Below the pieces are notes generated by a model. That model did no database searches. It saw only the letters and a program-made list of their open reading frames with translations, and was not told where the DNA came from. Positions 7,328 through 15,155 of a DNA stretch of 34,366 nucleotides are shown here, one piece after another. The number at the start of each line of letters is the position of its first letter. The first letter of the stretch is position 1. The stretch lies in assembly GCA_003021285.1 (NCBI GenBank), contig PXQO01000046.1:1-34366 (forward strand), in the 5' to 3' direction. The translations under genes and the position numbers were made by a program. The DNA is from Halobacteriales archaeon QH_2_65_14 (GTDB lineage Archaea; Halobacteriota; Halobacteria; Halobacteriales; Haloarculaceae).

Positions 7328-8218
7328 GTGAGCCTGCAGGGAGCGCTCTACAGGGCAGCGATGGCCGTCTGGATGGTACTCGTGTTCGGGGCGTGGATAT
7401 ACGTCGACCTGGGGTACACCGAGCCTTTCCTATCCTTCTCGGACGTCCCAGGTGGGTCGATGGGGGCGTTCGTCGGCGCTATGGGGGTCACCGTCGCCGG
7501 GTGGGTCCTCATCAGTAGCGTCCAGCAACGACGCGAGGGCGTCGCGTGGCAGGAGGCAGGCCGGCGAGCGGGACTCCGGCCGGCCGACGACAGCGGGTCC
7601 ACGAGCGCACCAGCACTGACGGGCACAGTCAACGGCCGGACCATCACTGCCCGCTACGACAAGCGCAAGATGGGCGGGGCCGAGGGGGGGACGTGGGTTA
7701 CGTTCACGTCCGGTGAGGCGGAGCTGGCCGGTCCCGCCGACGAAGGGGTAGTCGTCGGTACCGCCGGCGGGCGCGTTGACGCCGGTATCGGGACCCTCGA
7801 CTTCGACGAGATGGCCGATACCGCCTCCGCCGCGGAGGGACTCGTTGCCGTCGAGAGGGGGGACCTCATTCTCGTGGGGACGTCGACGGAGGCCGTGGAG
7901 GCTGTTTCCAGCGGCCTGTCGGGGGACGCGTTACGCGCGATCAGGGACCTGAGCGTCGTTTCCATCGGCGACGCGTCGGGCGTGGTCGCCAGGTGGGCCG
8001 AGGCACGCAACGAGGAGATGGAGGGACGCGGGAGTTCTCTCGCCGAGTATCCGGTGGACAATCTCGTCGAGCGCGTTCCGGGTGACGCCACAACGGTCAC
8101 CGTCGAGACGAAGTCGTCAATACGGGACGGCGAGGTGCTTCGACGATTCGCCGAGGGCGTCGTTGCCATCGCGGACGCGTTCGAGGAGGCGACCGCTCGC
8201 CCTCCATCGTCCGGATAG
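7328..8218 (+). CDS. Hypothetical membrane protein, two N-terminal TM helices
   Basis: 296 residues from GTG 7328, with a GGTGG ribosome-binding-like stretch 6-10 nt upstream. Residues about 8-28 (AAMAVWMVLVFGAWIYVDLG) and 43-64 (GSMGAFVGAMGVTVAGWVLI) are membrane segments joined by a short loop. The remaining roughly 230 residues form a soluble domain that opens GTVNGRTITARYDKR and contains alternating strands (GGTWVTFTSGEAEL, GLVAVERGDLILVGTS). The layout matches other haloarchaeal membrane-anchored proteins of unknown function; no catalytic motif is visible. A possible TATA (GGTATAAGTGG near 7230) lies about 95 nt upstream. It follows the gatA pseudogene after 163 bp and looks independently transcribed. 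Confidence 0.65.
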   Translation: MSLQGALYRAAMAVWMVLVFGAWIYVDLGYTEPFLSFSDVPGGSMGAFVGAMGVTVAGWVLISSVQQRREGVAWQEAGRRAGLRPADDSGSTSAPALTGTVNGRTITARYDKRKMGGAEGGTWVTFTSGEAELAGPADEGVVVGTAGGRVDAGIGTLDFDEMADTASAAEGLVAVERGDLILVGTSTEAVEAVSSGLSGDALRAIRDLSVVSIGDASGVVARWAEARNEEMEGRGSSLAEYPVDNLVERVPGDATTVTVETKSSIRDGEVLRRFAEGVVAIADAFEEATARPPSSG

Positions 8219-8235
8219 CGGCCGAACTCGCCTGA

Positions 8236-8253
8236 TAGTGGTGGTTGCGACTC
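8236..8253 (+). mobile_element. Isolated MITE end (truncated copy)
   Basis: TAGTGGTGGTTGCGACTC matches the family end TAGTGGTTGTTGTGACTC with three substitutions, and it is preceded by TGA (8233-8235) as at other copies. No matching right end lies about 108 bp away, because the aldehyde dehydrogenase coding sequence starts at 8303. It is either a truncated copy or a chance partial match. Confidence 0.35.
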
Positions 8254-8302
8254 TACCGCCAGGCGGTCAGGGACCTGCGTTACTCCCCGCGAGCACTGCG
8301 GA

Positions 8303-9664
8303 CTACTGGACCCAGACAGTTTTCCGGTTGACGAACTCCTTGATGCCGGCCTCGGAGAGTTCGCGGCCGTACCCGGAGTCTTTCACGCCGCCGAAGGGGA
8401 TTCGCGGGTCGGACTTGACCAGTTCGTTGACGTAGACACAGCCCGCATCGATTTCGCGGGCGAGTCGCCGCCCCCGGTCGCGGTCGTCGGTCCAGATGCT
8501 CGCACCCAGTCCGAACCGGGTGTCGTTGGCCTTCTCGATTGCCTCCCGTTCGTCGGCGACCTCGTAGACCGCCGCGACGGGGCCGAACGTCTCCTCGGCA
8601 TCCGCCGGACAGCCCTCGGGAACGTCCGTCAGGACCGTCGGGGGATAGAAGGCCCCCTCGCGGTCGAGTGGCTCGCCGCCGGTCAGGACCGTCGCGCCGG
8701 CGTCGATACTCCGCTTTACCTGGTCGTGCAGGTCGGCCATCAGGTCGGGGTCGGCCTGCGGTCCGACGTCGGTCTCCTCGTCGGTCGGGTCGCCGACGGT
8801 CAGCGACTCGAACTCCGAGACGAGGCGGTCGACGTACTCGTCATAGACGTCCTCGTGGACGATGAACCGCTTGGCCGCGATGCAGGACTGGCCGCCGTTC
8901 TGCGTGCGCGCCAGCACGCCGGTGTCGACCGCTCCGTCGAGGTCCGCGTCGTCGAGGACGATAAAGGGGTCGCTCCCGCCGAGTTCCAGCACCGTCTTTT
9001 TGAGGTGCTTGCCGGCGGTCTCGGCGACGGCCCGTCCCGCCGGACCGCTGCCGGTCAGTGTCGCCCCACGGACGCGGTCGTCGGTGAGCACGTCCTCGAC
9101 GTCGTCGGAGCCGATCAGCAGCGTCTGGAAGACGCCCTCGGGATAGCCGGCCTCCTGGAACACCTCTTCGAGCGCGACCGCACAGCCGGGGACGTTCGAG
9201 GCGTGCTTGAGCAGGCCGACGTTGCCGGCCGTCAGGTACGGCGCGGCAAAGCGGATGACCTGCCACATCGGGAAGTTCCAGGGCATCACCGCCAGCACCG
9301 GCCCGAGCGGGTCGTAGACGGTCCGGACCTCGGTCCCCGGCGGCGAGGGATACTGGTCGCTTTCGAGGTACGATCCGGCGAACTCCGCGTAGTGGTCGCA
9401 GGCCCACGCGCACTTCTCGACTTCCCCTACTGCCTGTGAGATGGGTTTGCCCATCTCCCTGACCATGATCTCGGCGTACGTCTGCTTGTTCTCCCGGAGC
9501 ACCTCGGCGGCCGACGCGATCAGCTCCTCGCGCTCCCGGAGCGGCCGCTCGCGCCACTCCTCGAACGCATCCATCGCCTTGCTGAGGCGCTCCTCGACCT
9601 GGCCTCTGTCGTGGTCCTCGTATGTCGCCACCTGCTCACCCGTTGCTGGATTTGTTGCTTTCAT
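8303..9664 (-). CDS. NAD(P)-dependent aldehyde dehydrogenase, succinate-semialdehyde dehydrogenase type
   Basis: 453 residues, full length for the family. Motifs seen: PWNFPMWQVIRFAAPYLTAG (cofactor region), LTGSGPAGRAVAE, ELGGSDPFIVL with the general-base Glu, NGGQSCIAAKRF with catalytic Cys261, and the ETFGPVAAVY and PFGGVKDSGYGRE ends. The overall pattern is closest to the GabD-like class that oxidises succinate semialdehyde to succinate, though substrate cannot be fixed from motifs. It would feed semialdehydes from amino-acid breakdown into the TCA cycle. ATG 9664 is the natural start (MKATNPATGEQVATY). It stands alone, divergent from the NDUFA9-like gene. Confidence 0.9.
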   Translation of the reverse strand: MKATNPATGEQVATYEDHDRGQVEERLSKAMDAFEEWRERPLREREELIASAAEVLRENKQTYAEIMVREMGKPISQAVGEVEKCAWACDHYAEFAGSYLESDQYPSPPGTEVRTVYDPLGPVLAVMPWNFPMWQVIRFAAPYLTAGNVGLLKHASNVPGCAVALEEVFQEAGYPEGVFQTLLIGSDDVEDVLTDDRVRGATLTGSGPAGRAVAETAGKHLKKTVLELGGSDPFIVLDDADLDGAVDTGVLARTQNGGQSCIAAKRFIVHEDVYDEYVDRLVSEFESLTVGDPTDEETDVGPQADPDLMADLHDQVKRSIDAGATVLTGGEPLDREGAFYPPTVLTDVPEGCPADAEETFGPVAAVYEVADEREAIEKANDTRFGLGASIWTDDRDRGRRLAREIDAGCVYVNELVKSDPRIPFGGVKDSGYGRELSEAGIKEFVNRKTVWVQ

Positions 9665-9776
9665 CGTCCGACAGTTCGTTCCCGCCTGTTTTAGTGGTTG
9701 GGTGCCAGGAACCAGTTCGGCAGTGAGTGCTATCGAAGCCGGGAGAACAGCAGTCGATGCCCCTCGTCGTGTCCTA

Positions 9777-9785
9777 GATTTATCC
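9777..9785 (+). promoter_or_regulatory. TATA box for NDUFA9-like gene
   Basis: GATTTATCC is centred about 27 nt before the ATG at 9808. This spacing predicts a transcript that begins at the start codon (leaderless), as is common in haloarchaea. Confidence 0.55.
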
Positions 9786-9807
9786 CCATACCGTCCTACA
9801 CTCTGAT

Positions 9808-10704
9808 ATGAACGTCCTCGTTGCCGGCGGAACCGGCTTCATCGGACAGTACCTGTGTGAGGAACTCCACGAGCGTGGACACGACGTGACGGCACTCGCT
9901 CGCGAACCGGACCCCGATGACGTCCCGGAAGGCGTCGAGACGGCGATGGGCGACGTCACCGCCTACGACTCCATGGAAGGTGCCTTCGAGGGCAAAGATA
10001 CGGTCGTCAACCTCGTCGCGCTGTCCCCGCTGTTCGAGCCGAAAGGCGGCAACGAGATGCACGAGAAAATTCACACCGGCGGGACGAAAAACTGCGTCCG
10101 GGCCGCCGAGGAACACGGCGTCGACCGCTTCGTCCAGATGAGCGGACTCGGCGCGGACCCCGACGGCCCCACGCACTACCTCCGGTCGAAGGGACGCGCC
10201 GAGGGGGTCGTTCGAGACTCCGATGTCGACTGGACCATCTTTCGACCGTCGGTCGTCTTCGGCGACGGTGCCGAGTTCGTCGAGTTCACCCTGAAGCTGA
10301 CGCCGCCGGTGCTCGCTCCCCTGCCCGGCGGGGGCAAGACGCGCTTTCAGCCACTCTACGTCGAGGACCTCGTCCCGATGCTGGCCGACGCCGCCGAGGA
10401 CGACGAACACGTTGGCGAAATCTACGAGACCGGCGGTCCCGAGGTGCTGACGCTCGCCGAGGTCGCCGAACTCGCGCGGCGGGCGCGCGGGCAGTCGGTT
10501 CGCGTGCTCCCCGTACCGATGGCGCTGGCCGGGGTCGGGTTGACGGTCGCCGGGTCGATTCCGGGGTTCCCGCTGGGGCGCGACCAGTACCGGTCACTGC
10601 AGGTCGACAATACGACCGACCACAACGACGTCGACGCCTTCGGGTACGACGAGGACGACCTGACGACGCTCGCCGAGTATCTCGACGTGACGCCGGTCAT
10701 CTAG
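9808..10704 (+). CDS. NDUFA9-like atypical short-chain dehydrogenase
   Basis: 298 residues. N-terminal Rossmann motif MNVLVAGGTGFIGQYLCEEL (GxxGxxG) binds NAD(P). The atypical SDR pattern continues with DTVVNLVALSPLF, FVQMSGLGADPDGPTHYLRS (Ser and Tyr-x3-Lys-like positions) and WTIFRPSVVFGDG. The C-terminal half (FQPLYVEDLV, then YETGGPEVLTLAEVAELARR) matches the complex I NDUFA9 subunit family (COG0702). Haloarchaeal members are soluble proteins often linked to complex I only by homology. A TATA box at -27 supports ATG 9808. It is intact and of normal length. Confidence 0.88.
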   Translation: MNVLVAGGTGFIGQYLCEELHERGHDVTALAREPDPDDVPEGVETAMGDVTAYDSMEGAFEGKDTVVNLVALSPLFEPKGGNEMHEKIHTGGTKNCVRAAEEHGVDRFVQMSGLGADPDGPTHYLRSKGRAEGVVRDSDVDWTIFRPSVVFGDGAEFVEFTLKLTPPVLAPLPGGGKTRFQPLYVEDLVPMLADAAEDDEHVGEIYETGGPEVLTLAEVAELARRARGQSVRVLPVPMALAGVGLTVAGSIPGFPLGRDQYRSLQVDNTTDHNDVDAFGYDEDDLTTLAEYLDVTPVI

Positions 10705-10758
10705 CACTGGGAGCCACGGAGTCACGACGGGAGCACCGCGCGACGAGGAGCGTGCGAA

Positions 10759-11328
10759 CTACCGGTCTTCGAGTTCGCGGATGACCGCCCGGGCGTCGCC
10801 GCCGTCGCTGACCATCTGCCGGTAGCGGTCGCGGCTCACCTCGACGGTCTGTGTCTCGCCCTGCCGGACGACTTCGAGGCGGACAGTTCCCTGCGGGTTG
10901 TTCCGGAGGCGAAACGTCGCGATAGTGGAGAAGACGAACCACAGCGCGATGGCACAGCCCAGGCCGTACAGCATCATCGTCTCGAACGCCAGCGGGTCGG
11001 CCGTGCGCGTCCAGCGTGCGGGATACACCTGCCAGAACAGTGCTACGCCGGCCCCCGAGACGAGCGACCCCAGGACGACGCCCGCTCGGGCCCGGCGGCT
11101 CGCCGGGAGGACGACGGCAACACCCAGCAACATGGCGGGAACCCCGAGCCCCGCAGCGACGCCCGCGTACTGCTTGGCAGTGGTGCTGTCGGCCTGGAAC
11201 CCGACGAGCGCCATCGCCGCGACGACCCCCAGCACGCCCGCACCGACGAGCACCAGCCCGCCGCCGACCCGGCGCGGGTTCCGCAGCCCGGACCATTTGC
11301 GGTCGTACGCCTCGTCAAGACTGGTCAT
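10759..11328 (-). CDS. Haloarchaeal membrane protein, DUF7139-like
   Basis: 189 residues from ATG 11328 (MTSLDEAYDRKWSGLRNPRR). Seven residues from the track's upstream ATG are dropped because MTSLDEAYDRK is the conserved start, and a weak TATA (CTTTTGTAGG) lies about 28 nt upstream. Four to five hydrophobic helices follow (GLVLVGAGVLGVVAAMALVG; MLLGVAVVLPAS; GVVLGSLVSGAGVALFWQVY; YGLGCAIALWFVFSTIATF). A soluble C-terminal tail follows (RLEVVRQGETQTVEVSRDRY). The family is widespread in haloarchaea and of unknown function. It is convergent with the NDUFA9-like gene and tandem with glutamate dehydrogenase, but has its own promoter. Confidence 0.7.
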   Translation of the reverse strand: MTSLDEAYDRKWSGLRNPRRVGGGLVLVGAGVLGVVAAMALVGFQADSTTAKQYAGVAAGLGVPAMLLGVAVVLPASRRARAGVVLGSLVSGAGVALFWQVYPARWTRTADPLAFETMMLYGLGCAIALWFVFSTIATFRLRNNPQGTVRLEVVRQGETQTVEVSRDRYRQMVSDGGDARAVIRELEDR

Positions 11329-11483
11329 ACTCCCCGGTTTCCGTCCCACCTACAAAAGGATACGTCAGACGGGCGCAAGACGCCAATCGGCCGAAAACAG
11401 GACCCAGGAGACCCGCAACACCGGAATTCCGAACACGCTGAAACGGAATCACAGCGGGCAACGACAATCCGCTACGAGGAGCG

Positions 11484-12743
11484 TCAGGGGAACAGGCCGC
11501 GCTGTGCGTGTGCGGTGGCCTGCTGGTCGAGCGCGAGGGTGAACGCCGCCGTCCGGAGGTCGGGCGTCTCGTAGTCGGCGTAGGCGTCCATCATCTCGTC
11601 GAACGCGTCCGAGAGCCGCCGTTCGAGGTCGGCGTTGACCTCCTCCAGTGTCCAGCGGTACTCCTGTGTGTTCTGGACCCATTCGAGGTACGAGACGATG
11701 ACGCCGCCGGCGTTCGCGAGGATGTCCGGGACGGCCGGAACGTCGCGCTCGACGAGGACGTCGTCCGCGTCGGGTGTCGTCGGTCCGTTCGCTGCTTCGA
11801 CGACGATGTCCGCCCGCAGTTCCTCGGCGACGTCCTGGGTGATGACGTGACTGACTGCGGCCGGGATGAGCACGTCGACGTCGAGGCGGAGCAGGTCGTC
11901 GTTGGAAATCCGGTCACACTCGCCGTCGTAATCGGCGATCTGGCCGCCGTTCTCGATCTGGGTTGCGACCTCGTGTGTGTCGATACCGTCGGGGTTGTAG
12001 ATGCCGCCGGTCACGTCGCTCGTGGCGACAATGTTCGCACCGCGTTCGGCGAGCAACCGGCCCGCCCAGGAGCCGACGTTCCCGTACCCCTGGATGGCGA
12101 CGGTCGCATCGTCCGGCGAGCGGCCGTGGTATTCGAGGATTTTCTCGGTGATGATGGCGACGCCGCGACCGGTCGCCTCGACGCGGCCCGGGGTCCCGCC
12201 GAGTTCCACCGGCTTGCCCGTGACGACCTCCGGGATGGTGTAGCCCTCGTAAACCGAGTAGGTGTCCATCATCCAGGCCATCTCGCGGGGTCCGGTGTTC
12301 ATGTCCGGGGCGGGGATGTCCATCTTCGGGCCGATCATCCGGCGAATCCCCTCGGTGTACCGGCGGGTGATCCGCTTGATCTCGTCCCGGCTGAGGTCTT
12401 TCGTGTTGCAGACGACGCCCCCTTTCGCACCGCCGTAGGGGAGCTTGACCAGTGCATTCTTGAACGACATCAGGCCGGCGAGTGCGATCACCTCGTCCAT
12501 CGAGACCGAGGGGTGATAGCGAACGCCGCCCTTGTAGGGGCCTCGGGCACCGCCGAACTGACAGCGATAGCCCTTGAAGACCCGTTCCTCCCCGTTGTCC
12601 AGCAACATGGGCAGGGAGACCTCCAGCGTCCGCTCGGGGTGTTTCAACCGTCTGAAGACGTTCTCTGTCACCTGTGCGTACTCCTGGGCGCGGTCCATCT
12701 GTGTACGCATGTTCTCTAGCGTACTGTCGCCGTTGTCAGTCAT
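11484..12743 (-). CDS. gdhB: Glutamate dehydrogenase (Glu/Leu/Phe/Val dehydrogenase family)
   Basis: 419 residues, full length for haloarchaeal GDH. Motifs seen: KGYRCQFGGARGPYKGGVRY with the substrate-binding Lys, MSFKNALVKLPYGGAKGG with the catalytic Lys, PAPDMNTGPREMAWMMDTY, then the Rossmann signature VAIQGYGNVGSWAGRLLAE and a C-terminal EAANGPTTPDAD. The enzyme interconverts glutamate and 2-oxoglutarate plus ammonia. Haloarchaea have several GDH paralogues with different cofactor use, so the gdhB symbol is by similarity only. The TATA box at about -28 supports ATG 12743 and a leaderless mRNA. Together with arginase and asparaginase in the window it fits amino-acid catabolism. Confidence 0.93.
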   Translation of the reverse strand: MTDNGDSTLENMRTQMDRAQEYAQVTENVFRRLKHPERTLEVSLPMLLDNGEERVFKGYRCQFGGARGPYKGGVRYHPSVSMDEVIALAGLMSFKNALVKLPYGGAKGGVVCNTKDLSRDEIKRITRRYTEGIRRMIGPKMDIPAPDMNTGPREMAWMMDTYSVYEGYTIPEVVTGKPVELGGTPGRVEATGRGVAIITEKILEYHGRSPDDATVAIQGYGNVGSWAGRLLAERGANIVATSDVTGGIYNPDGIDTHEVATQIENGGQIADYDGECDRISNDDLLRLDVDVLIPAAVSHVITQDVAEELRADIVVEAANGPTTPDADDVLVERDVPAVPDILANAGGVIVSYLEWVQNTQEYRWTLEEVNADLERRLSDAFDEMMDAYADYETPDLRTAAFTLALDQQATAHAQRGLFP

Positions 12744-12770
12744 CTAATTCGGGCGTCTGTCCCCGAGGGT

Positions 12771-12780
12771 CTTATATGGA
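12771..12780 (-). promoter_or_regulatory. TATA box for glutamate dehydrogenase
   Basis: The minus-strand TCCATATAAG lies about 28-37 nt upstream of the ATG at 12743. It is a strong archaeal TATA match, consistent with a leaderless or nearly leaderless transcript. Confidence 0.6.
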
Positions 12781-12877
12781 CGTATTCGGCTGGAGGCTGG
12801 GAGCACGTGACACAGTACCCCGTGGACCGGTATCTGACTATCGAGTTCGGGCGGTGAGAGAACATCGACGAACCTCA

Positions 12878-12985
12878 TAGTGGTTGTTGTGAGTATGTAC
12901 CGCCGTGGAGTCACTCCTCGCCCGTTTCAGGGGCCGAAACAGGGATGATTTCGCGCCGGGCCGAAACGAGTCACAACAACTACTA
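12878..12985 (-). mobile_element. MITE copy A (intact, 108 bp)
   Basis: Ends on the plus strand are TAGTGGTTGTTGTGA and TCACAACAACTACTA, forming a near-perfect inverted repeat. The 3-bp direct flanks are TCA (12875-12877) and TCA (12986-12988). The body is inverted relative to copies B and C; its reverse complement aligns with them along the whole length, including the central hairpin with GTTTC/GAAAC arms. There is no coding capacity. It lies in the 322-bp gap between gdhB and pcn, with neither promoter disrupted. Confidence 0.88.
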
Positions 12986-13065
12986 TCAGGGAACGCTCGA
13001 ATGGTGTAGACGACCCCTGGCGGACGCTTCCGTGGGTGACCAGCGTGTACGCATGGCTCCGTGGT

Positions 13066-13812
13066 CTAGTTGCTCTGGATGCGGGGTGCGAGCATGTAGG
13101 TGACGGCACCCTCTCCTTCGGCGATGTCGAAGTGGAGTTTGACGGGGAACTCCTCGCCCAGTTCCATCGTGACCTCCACGTCGCCGGGAATGGCCTTGTT
13201 CATGTTCTTCAGGTATTCGAGCGAGAACAGCGAGGAGGCGGGACCGACGACGAGGTCGATGAGGTCCCCGGTGCCGAGTTCGAGGTGGACGTCGTCGGTG
13301 TCGCCCTCGGCGGTGACGTAGAACACCTCGTCGGTCTCGTCGACGCCGAGTTCGATGTGGTCGCTGACCATGTCCGCCGCCGTCACCGCCCGGTCGATGT
13401 CCCGGCCCTCGATGACGATAGTCGCGGGCAGGTTGAGGTCCTCCGGCAGGTCCGGCTCCTCGCGGATCGATTCGGGGTCGAGGAGACCGAGGGTGTACTC
13501 CAGCCCGTCGATGGAGATGTGGAGCTTTCTCGTCTCCTCGTCGAGTTCCAGGTGGACGAGCTGGTCACTGTCGGCCATCCCCGCGATGTCCTGGAGGCGG
13601 ACGAGGTCGACGCCGATGAGCCCCTCATCGACCTCGAAGGACTCGAACGCCTCCGCCGAAAGCGAGAGGTCGACCATCCCGACGTTCGCAGGGTCGACCG
13701 CCCGGATTTCGAGCCCCTCGTCGTCGAAATGGATTTTGCACTCGTCAACCAGCACACCCACGGAGTCGAGTGTCGCCTGAAGCGTATCCGCGCGCACGAT
13801 TGCGTTGAACAT
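13066..13812 (-). CDS. pcn: DNA polymerase sliding clamp (PCNA)
   Basis: 248 residues, the standard archaeal PCNA length. The N-terminus [20 protein letters not shown] opens the first of two clamp domains. [20 protein letters not shown] matches the conserved centre-loop start. The [15 protein letters not shown] segment precedes the second domain, and the C-terminus [12 protein letters not shown] corresponds to the 'YMLAPRI' tail contacted by PIP-box partners. The homotrimer encircles DNA and tethers PolB/PolD, Fen1, ligase and RFC-linked factors. A T-rich box about 28 nt upstream (TTTTTAGGG on the minus strand) supports ATG 13812. It is intact, monocistronic and expected to be essential. Confidence 0.96.
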   Translation of the reverse strand: MFNAIVRADTLQATLDSVGVLVDECKIHFDDEGLEIRAVDPANVGMVDLSLSAEAFESFEVDEGLIGVDLVRLQDIAGMADSDQLVHLELDEETRKLHISIDGLEYTLGLLDPESIREEPDLPEDLNLPATIVIEGRDIDRAVTAADMVSDHIELGVDETDEVFYVTAEGDTDDVHLELGTGDLIDLVVGPASSLFSLEYLKNMNKAIPGDVEVTMELGEEFPVKLHFDIAEGEGAVTYMLAPRIQSN

Positions 13813-14021
13813 CTTGCTCCGAGCTACGATTCCATCCCCTAAAAATGCACGTCATTGCGCTCGCAGTGCCGAAACCTCCCGGCAATCACCGCAGGAATCA
13901 CGGATGCCTCTGTCGCCGGTCCCGCACCGCGAACCATCTCCCGGGGCGACCACTCCCCACGGTGACGGTCCGGGGGCCGGGTTTCGTGTCCGGCTTTCAC
14001 ACAGGAGAAGCTGAGACTGTA

Positions 14022-14030
14022 GATTTAACA
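14022..14030 (+). promoter_or_regulatory. TATA box for DUF4013 gene
   Basis: GATTTAACA is centred about 28 nt upstream of ATG 14055. This spacing predicts a leaderless mRNA and supports that start over the longer ORF at 13845. Confidence 0.5.
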
Positions 14031-14054
14031 CTCCTCGACCGGCAGTGTGGGGTG

Positions 14055-15086
14055 ATGCCATACTGTTCGGACTGCGGTATGCAGGTCGACCCCGAGGACG
14101 TTCACTGTTATAACTGTGGACACAGGCTCGATTCCGACCCCTCCAGACCGACCGGCGGACCCGGGGACGCGGGAACATCAGGGGGCGGCTACCAGTACGA
14201 CGGCGACGACCGGTACGGACGCGGCGGACAGTATGGACCCGACTCCCCGACCCGAGGTGAGGACCGGACCGACGCCGCCCGGGGCGACCCGGGGGGACCC
14301 GGCGGCCCGGGCCACGGCACACAGAACGGGCCACCTGGGGCGAAAGCAGGGCGCGGCGCGTCGGCCCGGCGCGTCGAGGACGGAAAGGTCGGCTACTCGC
14401 TTCGCTTCCCGTTCACCGACGACTACGGCGCGCTCGTGCTGGGTGGGCTGTGCAATCTGCTCTCTATCCTCGTCGTCCCGCTGTTCACGCTCTGGGGGTA
14501 CACGTACGACGTTACAGAATTCGCCGGGCGGGGCGAGACGACCCAGCCCGAGTTCGAGGAGTTTCTCGACCTGACGAAGCGCGGCGTCCTGTACTTCCTC
14601 GTTGCGATGGTCGTCCCGCTGATCGGGACTGCGCTGGGCGTCGCGCTGTTCGTGCTCGGCGATTCTCTCCAGGTTCAAAGCGCCGTCGCCGTCCTCGGTG
14701 CAGGCCTGACGCTCGTGTTGCTGTACATCTACCCGGCGGTTCTGACGCTCTACCCCGTGACTGGCAGTGCGACGGAGGCGCTCTCGCCGGAGCGTATCGT
14801 CGACTTCGCGTTCACGAGCACGTACGTCATCTCGTTTCTCGTCTATTTCGTCCTCTCGGTCGTGCTGTATTTCCTCTACTACGCGGCGTTCTTCGTGCTC
14901 TTTCTGACGGTCATCGGTATCGTGTTGCTCATCCCGCTCGTACTCGGCTTCACGCCGTACTTCCTCTATTTCACCGGGGCGTTCTGGGGCGCGACCTACT
15001 ACGAAGCCGAACAGAAGGGGCTGGTCTCCGGGTCCGTCGAGGAGGACCCTCCCTACTACTCCTCCGGGGAGTCCGACCCATACTGA
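14055..15086 (+). CDS. DUF4013 membrane protein with N-terminal zinc ribbon
   Basis: 343 residues from ATG 14055 (MPYCSDCGMQVDPEDVHCYN). The track's start at 13845 is rejected because the upstream part is not acidic and lies before the promoter. Residues 4-22 form a compact zinc ribbon (CSDC...CYNC). A Gly/Pro/Asp-rich linker of about 90 residues follows. The DUF4013 membrane domain has 5-6 helices: ALVLGGLCNLLSILVVPLF, GVLYFLVAMVVPLIGTALG, AVLGAGLTLVLLYIYPAVL, and YVISFLVYFVLSVVLYFLYY continuing to VLLIPLVLGFTPYFLYFTG. The family is common in haloarchaea and methanogens, with unknown function. The zinc ribbon may bind a protein partner. Confidence 0.82.
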   Translation: MPYCSDCGMQVDPEDVHCYNCGHRLDSDPSRPTGGPGDAGTSGGGYQYDGDDRYGRGGQYGPDSPTRGEDRTDAARGDPGGPGGPGHGTQNGPPGAKAGRGASARRVEDGKVGYSLRFPFTDDYGALVLGGLCNLLSILVVPLFTLWGYTYDVTEFAGRGETTQPEFEEFLDLTKRGVLYFLVAMVVPLIGTALGVALFVLGDSLQVQSAVAVLGAGLTLVLLYIYPAVLTLYPVTGSATEALSPERIVDFAFTSTYVISFLVYFVLSVVLYFLYYAAFFVLFLTVIGIVLLIPLVLGFTPYFLYFTGAFWGATYYEAEQKGLVSGSVEEDPPYYSSGESDPY

Positions 15087-15155
15087 CTGACCCGTGAGGA
15101 AACGCGACCAGGACAGAGAAAATCGGAACACCGAACTGCAGCGGTTGCAGGTGCG

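Noticed and set aside
11508-12719. 403-residue plus ORF
   Set aside because: Antisense shadow of glutamate dehydrogenase, which has all catalytic motifs.
12876-12987. MITE ends reinterpreted as a TA target duplication (IS630/mariner type, since the ends read TA...TA)
   Set aside because: The next 3 bp outside are also equal on both sides at several copies (TCA, ACT, TCA, TGA), which a TA duplication would not produce; 3 bp is the better reading.
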